Notes: a model not told the origin generated them from the sequence alone. A DNA stretch of 64,000 bases from Eggerthella lenta DSM 2243 (GCF_000024265.1 NC_013204.1:1290180-1354179); one strand, 5' to 3'. Positions 26,142 through 35,383 are shown, numbered from the stretch's first letter. Made by a program: numbers and translations.

Positions 26142-27194
26142 ATGTCTCAAGACAACAACTGGCAGCAGCAGGTGTGGCAGCAGCCTGCCGCGCCGCAGCA
26201 GCCTGTCGCGCCGGCCGCGCCGTACGGCTACGCCGTGCAGCCCCCGAAGAAAAGCCGCGGCTGGATCGTCGCCCTCGTGGCCGTCGTGCTCGTGTTCGCG
26301 CTGCTGGCGCTGGGCATGTGGTCGTGCACGTCGGTCATGTCCTCGTCGTTCGGGTCCTTCGGCACGGGCTCCACGGTCGACGACGTGGACTACCTCACGG
26401 GCGACGCGGTCGGCGTCATCGACATCGACGGCACCATCCAGTACGACAACACCACCTCCAGCCCCGAAGGCCTGAAGGCCCAGCTCGATCGCGCCGAGAA
26501 GAACAGCCATATCAAGGCCGTCGTACTGCGTGTGAACTCCGGCGGCGGCACGGCTACGGCGGGCGAGGAGATGGCCGACTACGTGCGCGGGTTCTCCGAG
26601 CGCACCGGCAAGCCTGTCGTGGTGTCCAGCGCGTCCGTCAATGCGAGCGCCGCCTATGAGATATCCTCGCAGGCCGACTATATCTACACGGCCAAGACCA
26701 CGGCCATCGGCGCCATCGGCACGGTCATGCAGGTTACCGACCTGTCCGGCCTCATGGAGAAGCTGGGCATCTCGGTGGACAACGTCACCAGCGCCGACAG
26801 CAAGGATTCCAGCTACGGCACGCGCCCGCTCACCGAGGAGGAGCGCGCCTACTACCAGGATCAGGTCGACCAGATCAACGAGACATTCATCCAGACCGTG
26901 GCCGAGGGTCGCGACATGCCCGTCGAAGACGTGCGCGCGCTGGCCACGGGTCTCACGTTCACCGGCATGACGGCAGTCGAGAACGGCCTTGCCGACGAGA
27001 TCGGCACCAAGGACGACGCCGTGGCGAAGGCAGCCGAGCTGGCGAACATCGCGCACTACACCACCGTCACGCTCAAGAATCCCACGAGCAGCCTGTCGAG
27101 CCTGCTCGACCTCATGTCAAAGAGCAACGTTTCCACCGACGATATCGCCCGAGCGCTGAAGGAGCTGGACACCGATGGCAGCATCGCCCAATAG
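26142..27194 (+). CDS. sppA: Signal peptide peptidase SppA-type serine protease
   Basis: 350 residues. A Gln/Pro/Ala-rich cytoplasmic N-terminus (QQQVWQQPAAPQQPVAPAAP), one membrane segment (WIVALVAVVLVFALLALGMW), then an S49 peptidase domain. VLRVNSGGGTATAGEEMADY, SSASVNASAAYEISSQADYI (Ser nucleophile region) and AIGAIGTVMQ mark the fold. SppA-like enzymes cleave remnant signal peptides in the membrane. The ATG at 26142 is preceded by AAGGAGGG. The last 20 nt overlap metG in another frame. Confidence 0.9.
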   Translation: MSQDNNWQQQVWQQPAAPQQPVAPAAPYGYAVQPPKKSRGWIVALVAVVLVFALLALGMWSCTSVMSSSFGSFGTGSTVDDVDYLTGDAVGVIDIDGTIQYDNTTSSPEGLKAQLDRAEKNSHIKAVVLRVNSGGGTATAGEEMADYVRGFSERTGKPVVVSSASVNASAAYEISSQADYIYTAKTTAIGAIGTVMQVTDLSGLMEKLGISVDNVTSADSKDSSYGTRPLTEEERAYYQDQVDQINETFIQTVAEGRDMPVEDVRALATGLTFTGMTAVENGLADEIGTKDDAVAKAAELANIAHYTTVTLKNPTSSLSSLLDLMSKSNVSTDDIARALKELDTDGSIAQ

Positions 27195-29202
27195 CAACGA
27201 ACGAATCTCGTGGCCCAAGCGCGCCGTCGTCACGGCGGGCATGCCCTACGGCAACAAGCCGCTGCACTTCGGCCACATCGCCGGGGTGTTCGTGCCGGCC
27301 GACGCCTTCGCGCGCTTCCTGCGCGACCGCATCGGCGCGGCCAACGTGCGCTTCATCAGCGGCACCGACTGCTTCGGCTCGCCCATCAACGAGGGCTACC
27401 GCAAGCTGGTGGAGGCCGGCGAGTTCGACGGCACCATCGCCGAGTACGTCGAGCGCAACCACGAGGCGCAGAAGAACACGCTGGACGCCTACGGCATCAG
27501 CCTGTCCATCTACGAAGGCTCCGGCATGGGGCATTCGGGCGACGTGCATCAGCTGATCACCGAGAAGTTCATCGAGAAGCTGCACGAGAACGGGCACTTG
27601 CAGCGCCGAAGCACGCTGCAGTTCTACGATGCGGAAGCGGGCACGTTCCTCAACGGCCGCCAGGTGGTCGGGCGCTGCCCCGTGCAGGGCTGCAAGTCCG
27701 AGCACGCCTACGCCGACGAGTGCGACCTGGGGCACAGCTACGCCCCCGAGGACCTCATCGCGCCGAAGTCGTCGCTGACGGGCACGACTCCCGAGATGCG
27801 CCCGGTGGAGAACTGGTACTTCGATTTGCCCGCGTTCGCCGACTTCCTGCGCGGCCACGTGGCGGCGCTCGAGGCCGACCCCGAGGTGCGCGCCATCGTG
27901 CCGCAGACCGTCAAGGAGTTCCTCAGCGCCCCCGTCGTCTACATCAAGAACGACGCCCGCGAGGCCTACGACGCCGTGGCGGGCGAGCTGCCGGCCCATC
28001 AGCTGCGCGAGGCCGAGAAGGGCAAGCAGAGCTTCGAGATCGAGTTCGCCTCCATCGACGACCGCGACGCGGCGCGCGAGGTGCTGGGGCGGGCGGGCAT
28101 CCGCTTCCGCACGGGCAAGGCGCTCGTGCCGTTCCGCATCACGGGCAACATCGAGTGGGGCGTGAAGGCGCCGGTCATCGACGGGCTGGAAGGCCTCACG
28201 GTGTGGTGCTGGCCCGAGAGCCTGTGGGCGCCCATGTCGTTCACCATGGCCGTCAACGACAAGATGGGCCTGCCGCGCGGCAGCTGGCGCGATTTCTGGT
28301 GCTCGGAGGACGCCGAGGTGTACCAGTTCATCGGCCAGGACAACCTGTACTTCTACGGGGTTGCGCAGCCCGCGCTCATCGAGGCGCTGCGCCCTGGCGA
28401 CATCCTGACGCCCGGCGTGACCGAGCATCCCATCCGCCAGACCACCCTCGTGGCGAACCATCACATCCTGTTCGGCGACAAGAAGGCCTCGTCGTCGGGC
28501 TCGGTGAAGCCGCCCACGGCCGACGAGCTGCTGGACTACTACACCGTCGAGCAGCTGCGCGCGCACTTCCTGGCGCTCGGCCTCGACCAGAAGTCGGTGG
28601 GCTTCAAGCCCAAGCCGTTTTTGGCCACCCCCGAGGAGCTTGCGGACACGCGCGTGGCCGACCCGGTGCTGAAAGAGGGCGCGCTGCTGACGAACGTGTT
28701 CAACCGCTTGGCCCGCAGCTGCTTCTACGAGGCGCAGAAGAACTTCGAGGGCTATATGCCGCTGGGCGATGCGTCCGAGGACGTGGTAGCGAAGGTGCAC
28801 GAGGTGCTGCGCGCCTACGACGAGACGATGCACCGCGTGGAACTGCACACCATCATGTCCATCATGGACGAGTTCATCCGCTGGGCGAACAAGCGCTGGT
28901 CGGACGGCATCCGCGAGGTCGAGAACACGGGCGACGACGAGCTGCGCCGCCAGGTGCTCGTGGACTCGTTCTTCCTGCTGCGCATGGCGACGCTGCTCAT
29001 GCACCCCGTGGTGCCGGCGGGCGCCGAGAAGATCTGCGACTACCTCAGCTTCGAGTTCGACGACTTCTTCAGCTGGAACTACGACTTCGAGAACATGGAC
29101 GAGCTGTGCAGCGCCGGCGAGATCACTGAAGCCCGCCACCGCATCCGCGAGCTGCCCCCGCGCTTCGACTTCTTCGCGAAGCACCCGAGCCAGTACAAGT
29201 AA
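27175..29202 (+). CDS. metG: Methionyl-tRNA synthetase with altered KMSKS loop
   Basis: 675 residues. Class I synthetase. The HIGH motif is GMPYGNKPLHFGHIAG (about residues 22-37). The zinc/connective domain (VVGRCPVQGCKSEHAYADEC) and ENWYFDLPAF match bacterial MetRS. The second signature reads FGDKKASSSGS where KMSKS is expected, so the catalytically important second lysine is a serine. The anticodon-binding helical domain is present. It charges tRNA(Met) if active; a paralogue elsewhere cannot be excluded. Starts inside the end of sppA. Confidence 0.88.
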   Translation: MAASPNSNERISWPKRAVVTAGMPYGNKPLHFGHIAGVFVPADAFARFLRDRIGAANVRFISGTDCFGSPINEGYRKLVEAGEFDGTIAEYVERNHEAQKNTLDAYGISLSIYEGSGMGHSGDVHQLITEKFIEKLHENGHLQRRSTLQFYDAEAGTFLNGRQVVGRCPVQGCKSEHAYADECDLGHSYAPEDLIAPKSSLTGTTPEMRPVENWYFDLPAFADFLRGHVAALEADPEVRAIVPQTVKEFLSAPVVYIKNDAREAYDAVAGELPAHQLREAEKGKQSFEIEFASIDDRDAAREVLGRAGIRFRTGKALVPFRITGNIEWGVKAPVIDGLEGLTVWCWPESLWAPMSFTMAVNDKMGLPRGSWRDFWCSEDAEVYQFIGQDNLYFYGVAQPALIEALRPGDILTPGVTEHPIRQTTLVANHHILFGDKKASSSGSVKPPTADELLDYYTVEQLRAHFLALGLDQKSVGFKPKPFLATPEELADTRVADPVLKEGALLTNVFNRLARSCFYEAQKNFEGYMPLGDASEDVVAKVHEVLRAYDETMHRVELHTIMSIMDEFIRWANKRWSDGIREVENTGDDELRRQVLVDSFFLLRMATLLMHPVVPAGAEKICDYLSFEFDDFFSWNYDFENMDELCSAGEITEARHRIRELPPRFDFFAKHPSQYK

Positions 29203-29250
29203 CGTCCCGACAGGGGGCGGGCCTTCAACGGGGATGTTTTCGGGATGAAG

Positions 29251-29281
29251 AGCGCCCGTCCGCGGAATGCGGGCGGGCGCT
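29251..29281 (+). terminator. metG terminator hairpin
   Basis: 13-bp stem AGCGCCCGTCCGC / GCGGGCGGGCGCT with one wobble pair and a 5-nt loop, followed by TTCGGTT, about 50 bp after the metG stop. Confidence 0.65.
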
Positions 29282-29344
29282 TTCGGTTGACGTGCGTTAG
29301 GGAGGGACGGGTGGTTCGACGCGTGCGCAGCTATGGGTGGATTG

Positions 29345-29510
29345 CGTGCAGCAAAAACGCCGGTTTGGCAGCACCGGCCCGTTCGGACGCCTTCTTCTCG
29401 GGTTCGGGAGCGTTGTTTTGCGGAATGCGACCGAGCGCCATCTGGAGTTTTGTCGCTGCTCTTCACCAGTCGCGGAATCGAGGCTGCCAAACCGGCGTTT
29501 TTGCTGCACG
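29345..29510. repeat. Long-arm inverted-repeat element C
   Basis: 28-nt perfectly complementary arms at 29345-29372 (starting CGTGCAGCAAAAACGCCGG) and 29483-29510 around a 110-nt interior. Same family as elements A and B, with a different but internally matched variable segment (CGCCGG instead of CGAGCT or CGGGTT). Confidence 0.85.
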
Positions 29511-29754
29511 CGAGCCGGCGAAAACGTGCGCGGCCGTTGCGTGGTCCGACAGCCGAGGGGCGGAGCAGGTTGCCGGGCTGGGCGCAAAGAGGGTTCCATG
29601 ACAATCTCGAAGCAGTTTCGACGTGCCGGTAGGCTTCGCCAAACCGTATAATCCCAGGTGGTGAAAATCTTGCGTCGCCGCCGACGTCCGATCCGGCCGC
29701 CGAATTTGTCATGGGACCCGTTTTGCGCCCAGCTCCGCCTCGCTCTATGTCGGA

Positions 29755-29784
29755 TTTGACACGTCAGGGTTCCAACGTGTCAAA
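29755..29784. repeat. 10-bp perfect inverted repeat
   Basis: TTTGACACGT and ACGTGTCAAA flank CAGGGTTCCA in non-coding sequence. It may be an operator, a small hairpin or a further repeat type; no gene start is close on either side. Confidence 0.5.
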
Positions 29785-29859
29785 GCACCCGTCCTCTTGA
29801 CGCACTGGGTGCTGCCGTTCGCCCGCATGGACGCTCGCGACGGTGTGGGACGCAACATG

Positions 29860-29894
29860 AAAACGCCCGCCCGCATTTCGCGGACGGGCGTTTT
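29860..29894 (-). terminator. Terminator of the molybdopterin/cytochrome operon
   Basis: A 15-bp stem AAAACGCCCGCCCGC / GCGGACGGGCGTTTT with one wobble pair and a 5-nt loop. It lies 33 bp after the stop of the minus-strand gene, with T-rich ends in both directions. Confidence 0.8.
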
Positions 29895-29926
29895 CGGTTG
29901 GCTCGAGGTTGCGTGCTGCGAAGGGT

Positions 29927-31006
29927 TTAGGCCACTTCGAACAGCAGCGTCGCCGCAAGCGGGGACACCATGCCGTCGGCGGTTTTCGCGCGCACGGTCA
30001 TGCGGTAGTCGCCCTTTTCCTCGAACGACGTGGTGAACTGCCAGTTCACCCACTTGTCGGCCGTGGCGCCGTCGGTGTCGCACGACGTCCATGTGCGGCC
30101 GTTGTCGAATGAGAACTCGATGGCGGCGATGGGGCTTCCCAGATCGTCGGCCACGCCTTCGAACGTGATCTCGTCGCCTGCCTTGAACACGCAGTCGTCG
30201 GAGTAGTTCATGATGTTGATCTTGTTGCGGTAGCACGGGTCCACCTGCTGCACGTCGGGCTCCGCATCCTCCTGCGTCAGCTCGATGTTCACGATGTCGC
30301 GCGTGAAGTAGCGCGCCACGGTCTCGGGCATCCACAGCTGCAGGCTCGACCCGGTGGCCGCCTCCAGCTCCTGGCCGTTCACCTGGTACGCCAGAAGCGC
30401 GTTCTTCTCCAGCGCGTAGCGCAAGGGCAGCGGCTGGCCGAAGCCGTCGGCGCCGTAGGCGGTGATGGTGTTCACGCCGTCTTCCAGGTCGGCCATCTCC
30501 ACCACGGCCGACAGCGGCACGCCCATGACGGCCGCCTGGCCGAAGGGCGATCCGGTGGCGCACGAGCACGCCATCATCGTCTCCTGGTTGGCATCTTCGG
30601 CCAGGTCGCGCACGTCGATGGTGAAGTTCTTCTTGATGTTGCCGCCCACGTTCACGTAGAAGTTGGCCACGCCGCCCTCCACGTCGACGAGCTCGGTGGC
30701 AGGCTTCGAGCACATGCTGGTCAGCGCTGTTCCGAACACGTTGAACAGCTCGTCGTTGGGGGTGACGCCTTCCTGGTTGAAGGTGAACGCTCCCTGGGCG
30801 TTGGCCACGGAGACGTAGGACACGTCGTCCTCGTTGAACCATTGTGCGGTCACGACGTTGTCTCCCACGGCATGCGTCGTGGCGATCGGGTCCGCGTCGG
30901 CGGTCTGCGGTAGTCCGGCCGTAGCGCCGATACCGCCCACTGCTCCGAACATCAGCAGCGCGCCGCCGGCCACGCCGCCCGCGATCTTCTTGGGGTTGTA
31001 AGCCAT
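29927..31006 (-). CDS. Secreted sulfite-oxidase-fold molybdopterin protein (no haem)
   Basis: 359 residues. An N-terminal signal-like segment (GGVAGGALLMFGAVGGIGAT) is followed by a sulfite-oxidase-type molybdopterin-binding fold with MMACSCATGSPFGQAAVMGV at the place where the Mo-ligating cysteine is expected. A Mo-co dimerisation (Ig-like) domain (PIAAIEFSFDNGRTWTSCDT) is at the C-terminus. It has no CxxCH haem site. It lies 9 nt downstream of the multihaem partner, so the two likely form one envelope oxidoreductase. The substrate is unknown. GGAGGACGCC precedes the ATG. Confidence 0.8.
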   Translation of the reverse strand: MAYNPKKIAGGVAGGALLMFGAVGGIGATAGLPQTADADPIATTHAVGDNVVTAQWFNEDDVSYVSVANAQGAFTFNQEGVTPNDELFNVFGTALTSMCSKPATELVDVEGGVANFYVNVGGNIKKNFTIDVRDLAEDANQETMMACSCATGSPFGQAAVMGVPLSAVVEMADLEDGVNTITAYGADGFGQPLPLRYALEKNALLAYQVNGQELEAATGSSLQLWMPETVARYFTRDIVNIELTQEDAEPDVQQVDPCYRNKINIMNYSDDCVFKAGDEITFEGVADDLGSPIAAIEFSFDNGRTWTSCDTDGATADKWVNWQFTTSFEEKGDYRMTVRAKTADGMVSPLAATLLFEVA

Positions 31007-31015
31007 GGCGTCCTC

Positions 31016-32815
31016 CTACTCGCTCTTCTCGTCAGATGCCGCCGCGACCTTCGGAGGGATCAGCGATGCGCTTTCCAGCACGGTCGTGTCCTCGGGGTTG
31101 GGCATCTTGTCCTTCGCGTTGAACATGACGGTCTGGGTCTCGAAGCTCGTCATGCCGCTTTCGGTGGTGGCGCGAACGGTCAGGCAGTACGCGCCTTCCA
31201 GTTCGGGCTTGTAGGTGAAGCTCCACCACACCATCTTGTTGCGATCCATGTCGCCGATATCGTACTTCGTCCACGTTTCTCCGCGGTCAAGGGAGAACTC
31301 GACGCTTGCGATCTTCTCGTCGTAGCCGTCCACGTAGCCGGTGAATTCGTAGGGCTGGCCGTTCTGCACGAGCAGGCCGTCGGGCACGCCGAGGATGGTG
31401 GCGTTGGGCTTGTTCATGGGAACGTCGTCCTCGTTCTGCCATCCGTTCGGGTTGCCGGCCCACTTGTCGGTGTAGTCGATGTCCTCGTCGGTGACGTGGT
31501 AGGTGTCGATCTGCTTCGAGTTGATCTGCGCGTCCACGCCTTCCACCCAGTTCGTGCACGGATAGCCGCGCGTCGCGTCGAGGTACTCGCCGCCGATCTT
31601 GTACACCAGCAGCGCCTCGTCGGAGTCGACCTTGTCCACGGGGAAGGCGCGTTTGGAGCTGCCGTCGGCGCGCAGCGCCTTCACGCCCGTCGTGCCGTCC
31701 TTGTAGCCGCCCGCCTTTTCGACGAGCCAGCTCACGGGAATGCCGGTTATCTCGGTGTTCGTGACTCCGCCGCCTCCCACCGGGTTCCAGTTGCACACCA
31801 TCTTCGAGGTCTTCGTGATCACGGCGCCGTCGGCCTCGGCTTCTTTGATGAGCTCGGGCAGCGTGGCCGTGTACTCGGCGTTCACGTTGCCGTCAACGGT
31901 GATGGTCCATTCGTCGAACAGGCTTTGCGGCATCTCCAGGTCGAGGCCGTTCACGCCCGCGCCGTGGCGCATGTTGTCGTAGTAGGCGTGCATCCAGTCG
32001 TACGAGAACACGCCGCTCTGGCCCTGCGTCCTCTCTTGATCGATCTTGAAATCGCCCTGCACGTTCTCGACGTCGTTGATTCCCCACAGGCGATCGTATT
32101 TCGTGAGATCCCACAGCTCCAGGCCCGCACCGTTCTCGGTGGCGTTGTGGCAGGACATGCAGTCGCCCTGATACTGGTTGACGAAGTCGCTCTTCGTGCG
32201 CGATCCGTAGTGAACGGCGTGCATGAGCGTGCCGAACTCGTACTGCTTCGCGATGTAGCCCGGAGCGTAGGAGTGGCAGAACAGGCACTGCTGCAGCGTG
32301 GTCTTGTTGTCCAACTCGTCGTTCCAGGCAACCGGGTGCTCGTAGGGCAGGTGCTTCAGCAGCGAGTTCATGTCGGCATGGCACGATTCGCAGCCGCGGT
32401 TGTCGGCGTCCAGCCAGTAGGTGTTGTACGAGTTGGAACCGGCTTGGATCTGCCAAGCGTCGGGGTTCACCTCGTACTCGGTGGGCGTGCGCTGCACCAT
32501 CTGCCCGTTCGGCAGGGTGCGCACTTCGGGAGCGTATTCGGTCGCAACCTGGTCCCAGCGGTCCCATAGGTTGTCGAGGTATTCCTTGCCGGGATAGTAG
32601 TTCTCGTCGATGTCCTCGTTCGTGGTGCCTTCGGCGCCGTCGATGACGGCCTGCTGCTCGGGCGTGAGCTTCTGCTCCTGCGGGACGGCGCCTCCGTCCC
32701 CGGACGGAGCGGCGGCGCCTGCGTTCTCCGACTGCTGCGGCGCGCATCCTGCCGCCAGGCCGAGCGTGCAGGCCGCGCAGGTTGCCACGATGATGGCCTT
32801 CTTGTTGAGCCTCAT
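31016..32815 (-). CDS. Lipoprotein fusing three c-type haem sites to a sulfite-oxidase-like domain
   Basis: 599 residues. Lipobox LGLAAGC at the N-terminus. Three CxxCH haem motifs follow: CESCH, CLFCH and CMSCH (about residues 140-235). A sulfite-oxidase-fold domain comes next, with a candidate Mo ligand in SKMVCNWNPVGGGGVTNTEI. A Mo-co dimerisation domain (IASVEFSLDRGETWTKYDIG) ends the protein. It would sit on the outer face of the membrane and pass electrons between the Mo site and quinone-linked partners. The ATG at 32815 was chosen because the signal peptide starts there and GGGGGA precedes it. First gene of a two-gene operon. Confidence 0.85.
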   Translation of the reverse strand: MRLNKKAIIVATCAACTLGLAAGCAPQQSENAGAAAPSGDGGAVPQEQKLTPEQQAVIDGAEGTTNEDIDENYYPGKEYLDNLWDRWDQVATEYAPEVRTLPNGQMVQRTPTEYEVNPDAWQIQAGSNSYNTYWLDADNRGCESCHADMNSLLKHLPYEHPVAWNDELDNKTTLQQCLFCHSYAPGYIAKQYEFGTLMHAVHYGSRTKSDFVNQYQGDCMSCHNATENGAGLELWDLTKYDRLWGINDVENVQGDFKIDQERTQGQSGVFSYDWMHAYYDNMRHGAGVNGLDLEMPQSLFDEWTITVDGNVNAEYTATLPELIKEAEADGAVITKTSKMVCNWNPVGGGGVTNTEITGIPVSWLVEKAGGYKDGTTGVKALRADGSSKRAFPVDKVDSDEALLVYKIGGEYLDATRGYPCTNWVEGVDAQINSKQIDTYHVTDEDIDYTDKWAGNPNGWQNEDDVPMNKPNATILGVPDGLLVQNGQPYEFTGYVDGYDEKIASVEFSLDRGETWTKYDIGDMDRNKMVWWSFTYKPELEGAYCLTVRATTESGMTSFETQTVMFNAKDKMPNPEDTTVLESASLIPPKVAAASDEKSE

Positions 32816-33160
32816 GCATCCCCCTTTCCTTGTCTTGGTTCCCGTCGTCCGCCATGCGCGCTCGCGCTTCGCCGTTTGCGTCCCTCCCTTCTTCCTCTTG
32901 CGTCGTCGATGCGCGCGGACCGTCCCATCGTAGGATGCGGGCTGCCGTGCGCGCCATCGCCCAAGTATCCGATTCGCGGGTCGTCCGATGATTTCCGCAT
33001 CGGACACTTTGGCCGATGCCCGTGCAGAGCGGGGTGATTCTGCCGGTTCGGGCCGAACGCGCCGTTTTTTGAGGGTGCGGGCGTGCGAAGGGCGTGCGAT
33101 AATGAGAGGCGGTCGCCGAGCGGTGGCCTGATGTTGGGGAGGCTTGGGGAATCACCGATC
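32816..33160. promoter_or_regulatory. 345-bp divergent promoter region
   Basis: Lies between the minus-strand cytochrome operon and the plus-strand LuxR-type regulator. It holds an 8-bp perfect inverted repeat at 32983-33005 and a GATAAT hexamer near 33098 that may be the regulator's -10 element. No gene was seen. Confidence 0.5.
32983..33005. promoter_or_regulatory. Candidate operator, GTCCGATG inverted repeat
   Basis: GTCCGATG, 7-nt spacer, CATCGGAC. It is placed between the divergent regulator and the cytochrome operon, as expected for a site bound by the adjacent LuxR-type protein. Binding is inferred. Confidence 0.45.
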
Positions 33161-34678
33161 ATGGGCAACCGCGGTCTGCAAATCAATCCGGTGGGCGTGC
33201 TCGCTTCGTGCGGGCTGGGGCTCAATCTGGTCTGGTGCACGTTGATGGGCCACACGCTGGGCTTCATGTCGTCAACAGCCGGCATGGATGCGTGGGCGAA
33301 TCCGCGCCTGTTCTTCCTTGCCGGCATCCTTCTATGCACGGCGGCGTTCGCGACGGCTCCGCGTGCGCTCAAGCGCGCCGACGGCATGCTGCGCTTCGTG
33401 CTGCCGCTGTTGTCGGCCTTCGGCACGGCGTGCTTCGGCATGTCGTTCCACCAGACCTTCTTCGATCCCGGGGCGCTGGCCGTGGGCGGCCTGTTCGTGG
33501 CCGGCGTGGGCTACTTCTGGCTGGCGGCGCGCTATATGCTGCTGCTCGCGCGCACGCAGGGCTACGTGTGCGCCGTCGCCAGCATAGCGGGCAGTCTGGT
33601 GCTCAAGCTTCCCGTCTTGCTCGTGCTCAGCGCGTTCGCAAGCCCCGCAGTGCAGGTGATCGTCGCCATCGCCATGCCTGTGGCCACGGCGCTTCTGTTC
33701 GAAACGGCATGCACTCTTGCGCGCGATCGTGCCGATCTCGCGGCAGGGGAGGGCGTTTCGGATGCCGTTGCGCCTTCGAGGGCGGCTTCCGCCTCGGAGG
33801 GCTCTCGCGCTCGTACGGTGTTCGGCGTGCCGGCCGTCCCGCGCACGCGCGAGCGCACGTCAGCTGCCGAACGCCGCACCATGCTCGTGCTGTTGGCTAT
33901 TGCGGCGGTGGTGCTGGCTGTTATCCGCTCGGTGAGCTACCTGGGGATGTGGGGCGATACGAACGCGAACATCTCCACGGCGCTGCCGTGGCTCACCGCC
34001 ATGATCGTTCCGGCCGTCTGCGTCGTGGTGTTCGCCTACGCCGCGCTCGCGCGCCTGGCCGATGCCGCGTTGCCGATCCGATTCCAGCCTGCGCTGCTGC
34101 TCATCTTGGTGGGTTTGTTCGTCGTAGCCATCCAGGCGAACCCCACGGGAGCGTCGCTCGGGTTCCTCACCGTGGTCATACAGATCGACGAGCTGTTCGC
34201 GCACCTCTTGTTCTGGACCGTCGTGGTAACGGCGCTCGACGTGCTCGACGTGCCGTCGTACCGCGTCATGGGGGTGGCCGGCGTGGTCTATGCGGGAGCG
34301 TCCATCGCCTGGGTGCTGTTGTTGGGACGCGCGGCCATCGTGGACACGTTGCTCGTGATGCTGGCAACCTACGCTTTCGTGGTCGTTGCGCTGTGCGCCG
34401 TTTGGTTCGTGCCGAGTCGAAAGGATGCCGCTTCGGGCGAGGTCGCTGCTCCGCTCGTGCAGACGGTGTCGGACACGTGTCTCGAGCTGGCGGGACGTTA
34501 TGCGCTGTCGCCGCGCGAGACCGAGGTGTTCGTGCTTCTGGCCCAGGGCCGCACGCGCGCCTTCATCCAGGACGAGCTGGTGCTGTCAGGCAGCACCGTG
34601 AAGACCCACGTCTCCCATATCTACGCCAAGATGGGCGTCCACGACCGCCAGGAGATGATGGACCTCATCTGGGGCTGA
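33161..34678 (+). CDS. LuxR-type regulator with multi-pass membrane sensor domain
   Basis: 505 residues from the ATG at 33161. The N-terminal 420 residues hold about 12 hydrophobic segments in two blocks, separated by a charged linker (about residues 180-245). The C-terminus is a LuxR helix-turn-helix: LSPRETEVFVLLAQGRTRAF, then SGSTVKTHVSHIYAKMG. This architecture is abundant in Eggerthellaceae and is typically found next to secreted respiratory or metabolic oxidoreductases. It likely controls the divergent molybdopterin/cytochrome operon. An in-frame ATG at 33131 is an alternative start. Confidence 0.88.
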   Translation: MGNRGLQINPVGVLASCGLGLNLVWCTLMGHTLGFMSSTAGMDAWANPRLFFLAGILLCTAAFATAPRALKRADGMLRFVLPLLSAFGTACFGMSFHQTFFDPGALAVGGLFVAGVGYFWLAARYMLLLARTQGYVCAVASIAGSLVLKLPVLLVLSAFASPAVQVIVAIAMPVATALLFETACTLARDRADLAAGEGVSDAVAPSRAASASEGSRARTVFGVPAVPRTRERTSAAERRTMLVLLAIAAVVLAVIRSVSYLGMWGDTNANISTALPWLTAMIVPAVCVVVFAYAALARLADAALPIRFQPALLLILVGLFVVAIQANPTGASLGFLTVVIQIDELFAHLLFWTVVVTALDVLDVPSYRVMGVAGVVYAGASIAWVLLLGRAAIVDTLLVMLATYAFVVVALCAVWFVPSRKDAASGEVAAPLVQTVSDTCLELAGRYALSPRETEVFVLLAQGRTRAFIQDELVLSGSTVKTHVSHIYAKMGVHDRQEMMDLIWG

Positions 34679-34759
34679 CGCGTAGAATTCGATGGCGACC
34701 GCTCTCTCGTGGTATGATACCCATCCGGTTTTGCCCCTCCGACGCGAAAGGCCCTCCAC

Positions 34760-35236
34760 ATGCATGTAGATATATACACCGACGGTGCGGCGCGGGGGAA
34801 TCCGGGGCCGGGGGGCTACGGCACGGTGCTGCGCTTCGTCGATTCGAAGGGCGCCGTCCACGAGAAGGAGCTGTCGCAGGGCTACGAGCGCACCACGAAC
34901 AACCGCATGGAGCTCATGGCCGTGGTGGCGGGTCTCGAAGTGCTCAAGCGCCCGTGCTCCATCACGTTGTACTCCGACTCGCAGTACGTGGTGAACGCCT
35001 TCAACCAGCATTGGGTTGACGGCTGGCTCAAGCGCGGCTGGAAGAACGCGCAGAAGCAGCCCGTGAAGAACGACGATCTGTGGAAGCGTCTGCTGGCGGC
35101 CAAGGAGCCTCACGACGTGACGTTCGTGTGGGTGAAGGGGCATGCGGGCCATCCCGAGAACGAGCGCTGCGACGAGCTGGCCACGACGGCCGCCGACGGC
35201 GCGGGGCGCATTCGCGACGAGGGCTTCAACGGATAA
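34760..35236 (+). CDS. rnhA: Ribonuclease HI
   Basis: 158 residues. Cleaves RNA in RNA-DNA hybrids. The catalytic acidic residues are all visible: Asp in [14 protein letters not shown], Glu in NNRMELMAV, Asp in LYSDSQYV and Asp in NERCDELA, with the handle region [20 protein letters not shown]. Single gene; a TATGAT hexamer near 34714 may be its -10 element. Confidence 0.96.
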   Translation: MHVDIYTDGAARGNPGPGGYGTVLRFVDSKGAVHEKELSQGYERTTNNRMELMAVVAGLEVLKRPCSITLYSDSQYVVNAFNQHWVDGWLKRGWKNAQKQPVKNDDLWKRLLAAKEPHDVTFVWVKGHAGHPENERCDELATTAADGAGRIRDEGFNG

Positions 35237-35383
35237 GCGAGGATTCCGAAGCTGCACCCGGCTCACCCGAGGTTCGTATGATGTTCCTGTTCGATTTCCA
35301 AGCTGTTTCGTAGGCGAGCCATGCGATCTGATACACTAGCTCGCAATGTATACGAGCATCTGAGCGCAGGTGGAGGTTCCCAC

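Larger units (their letters stand above)
29203..29926. other. 724-bp intergenic region between convergent genes
   Basis: No gene seen. It contains the metG terminator (29251-29281), repeat element C (29345-29510), a 10-bp inverted repeat (29755-29784) and the terminator of the opposing operon (29860-29894). Confidence 0.65.
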
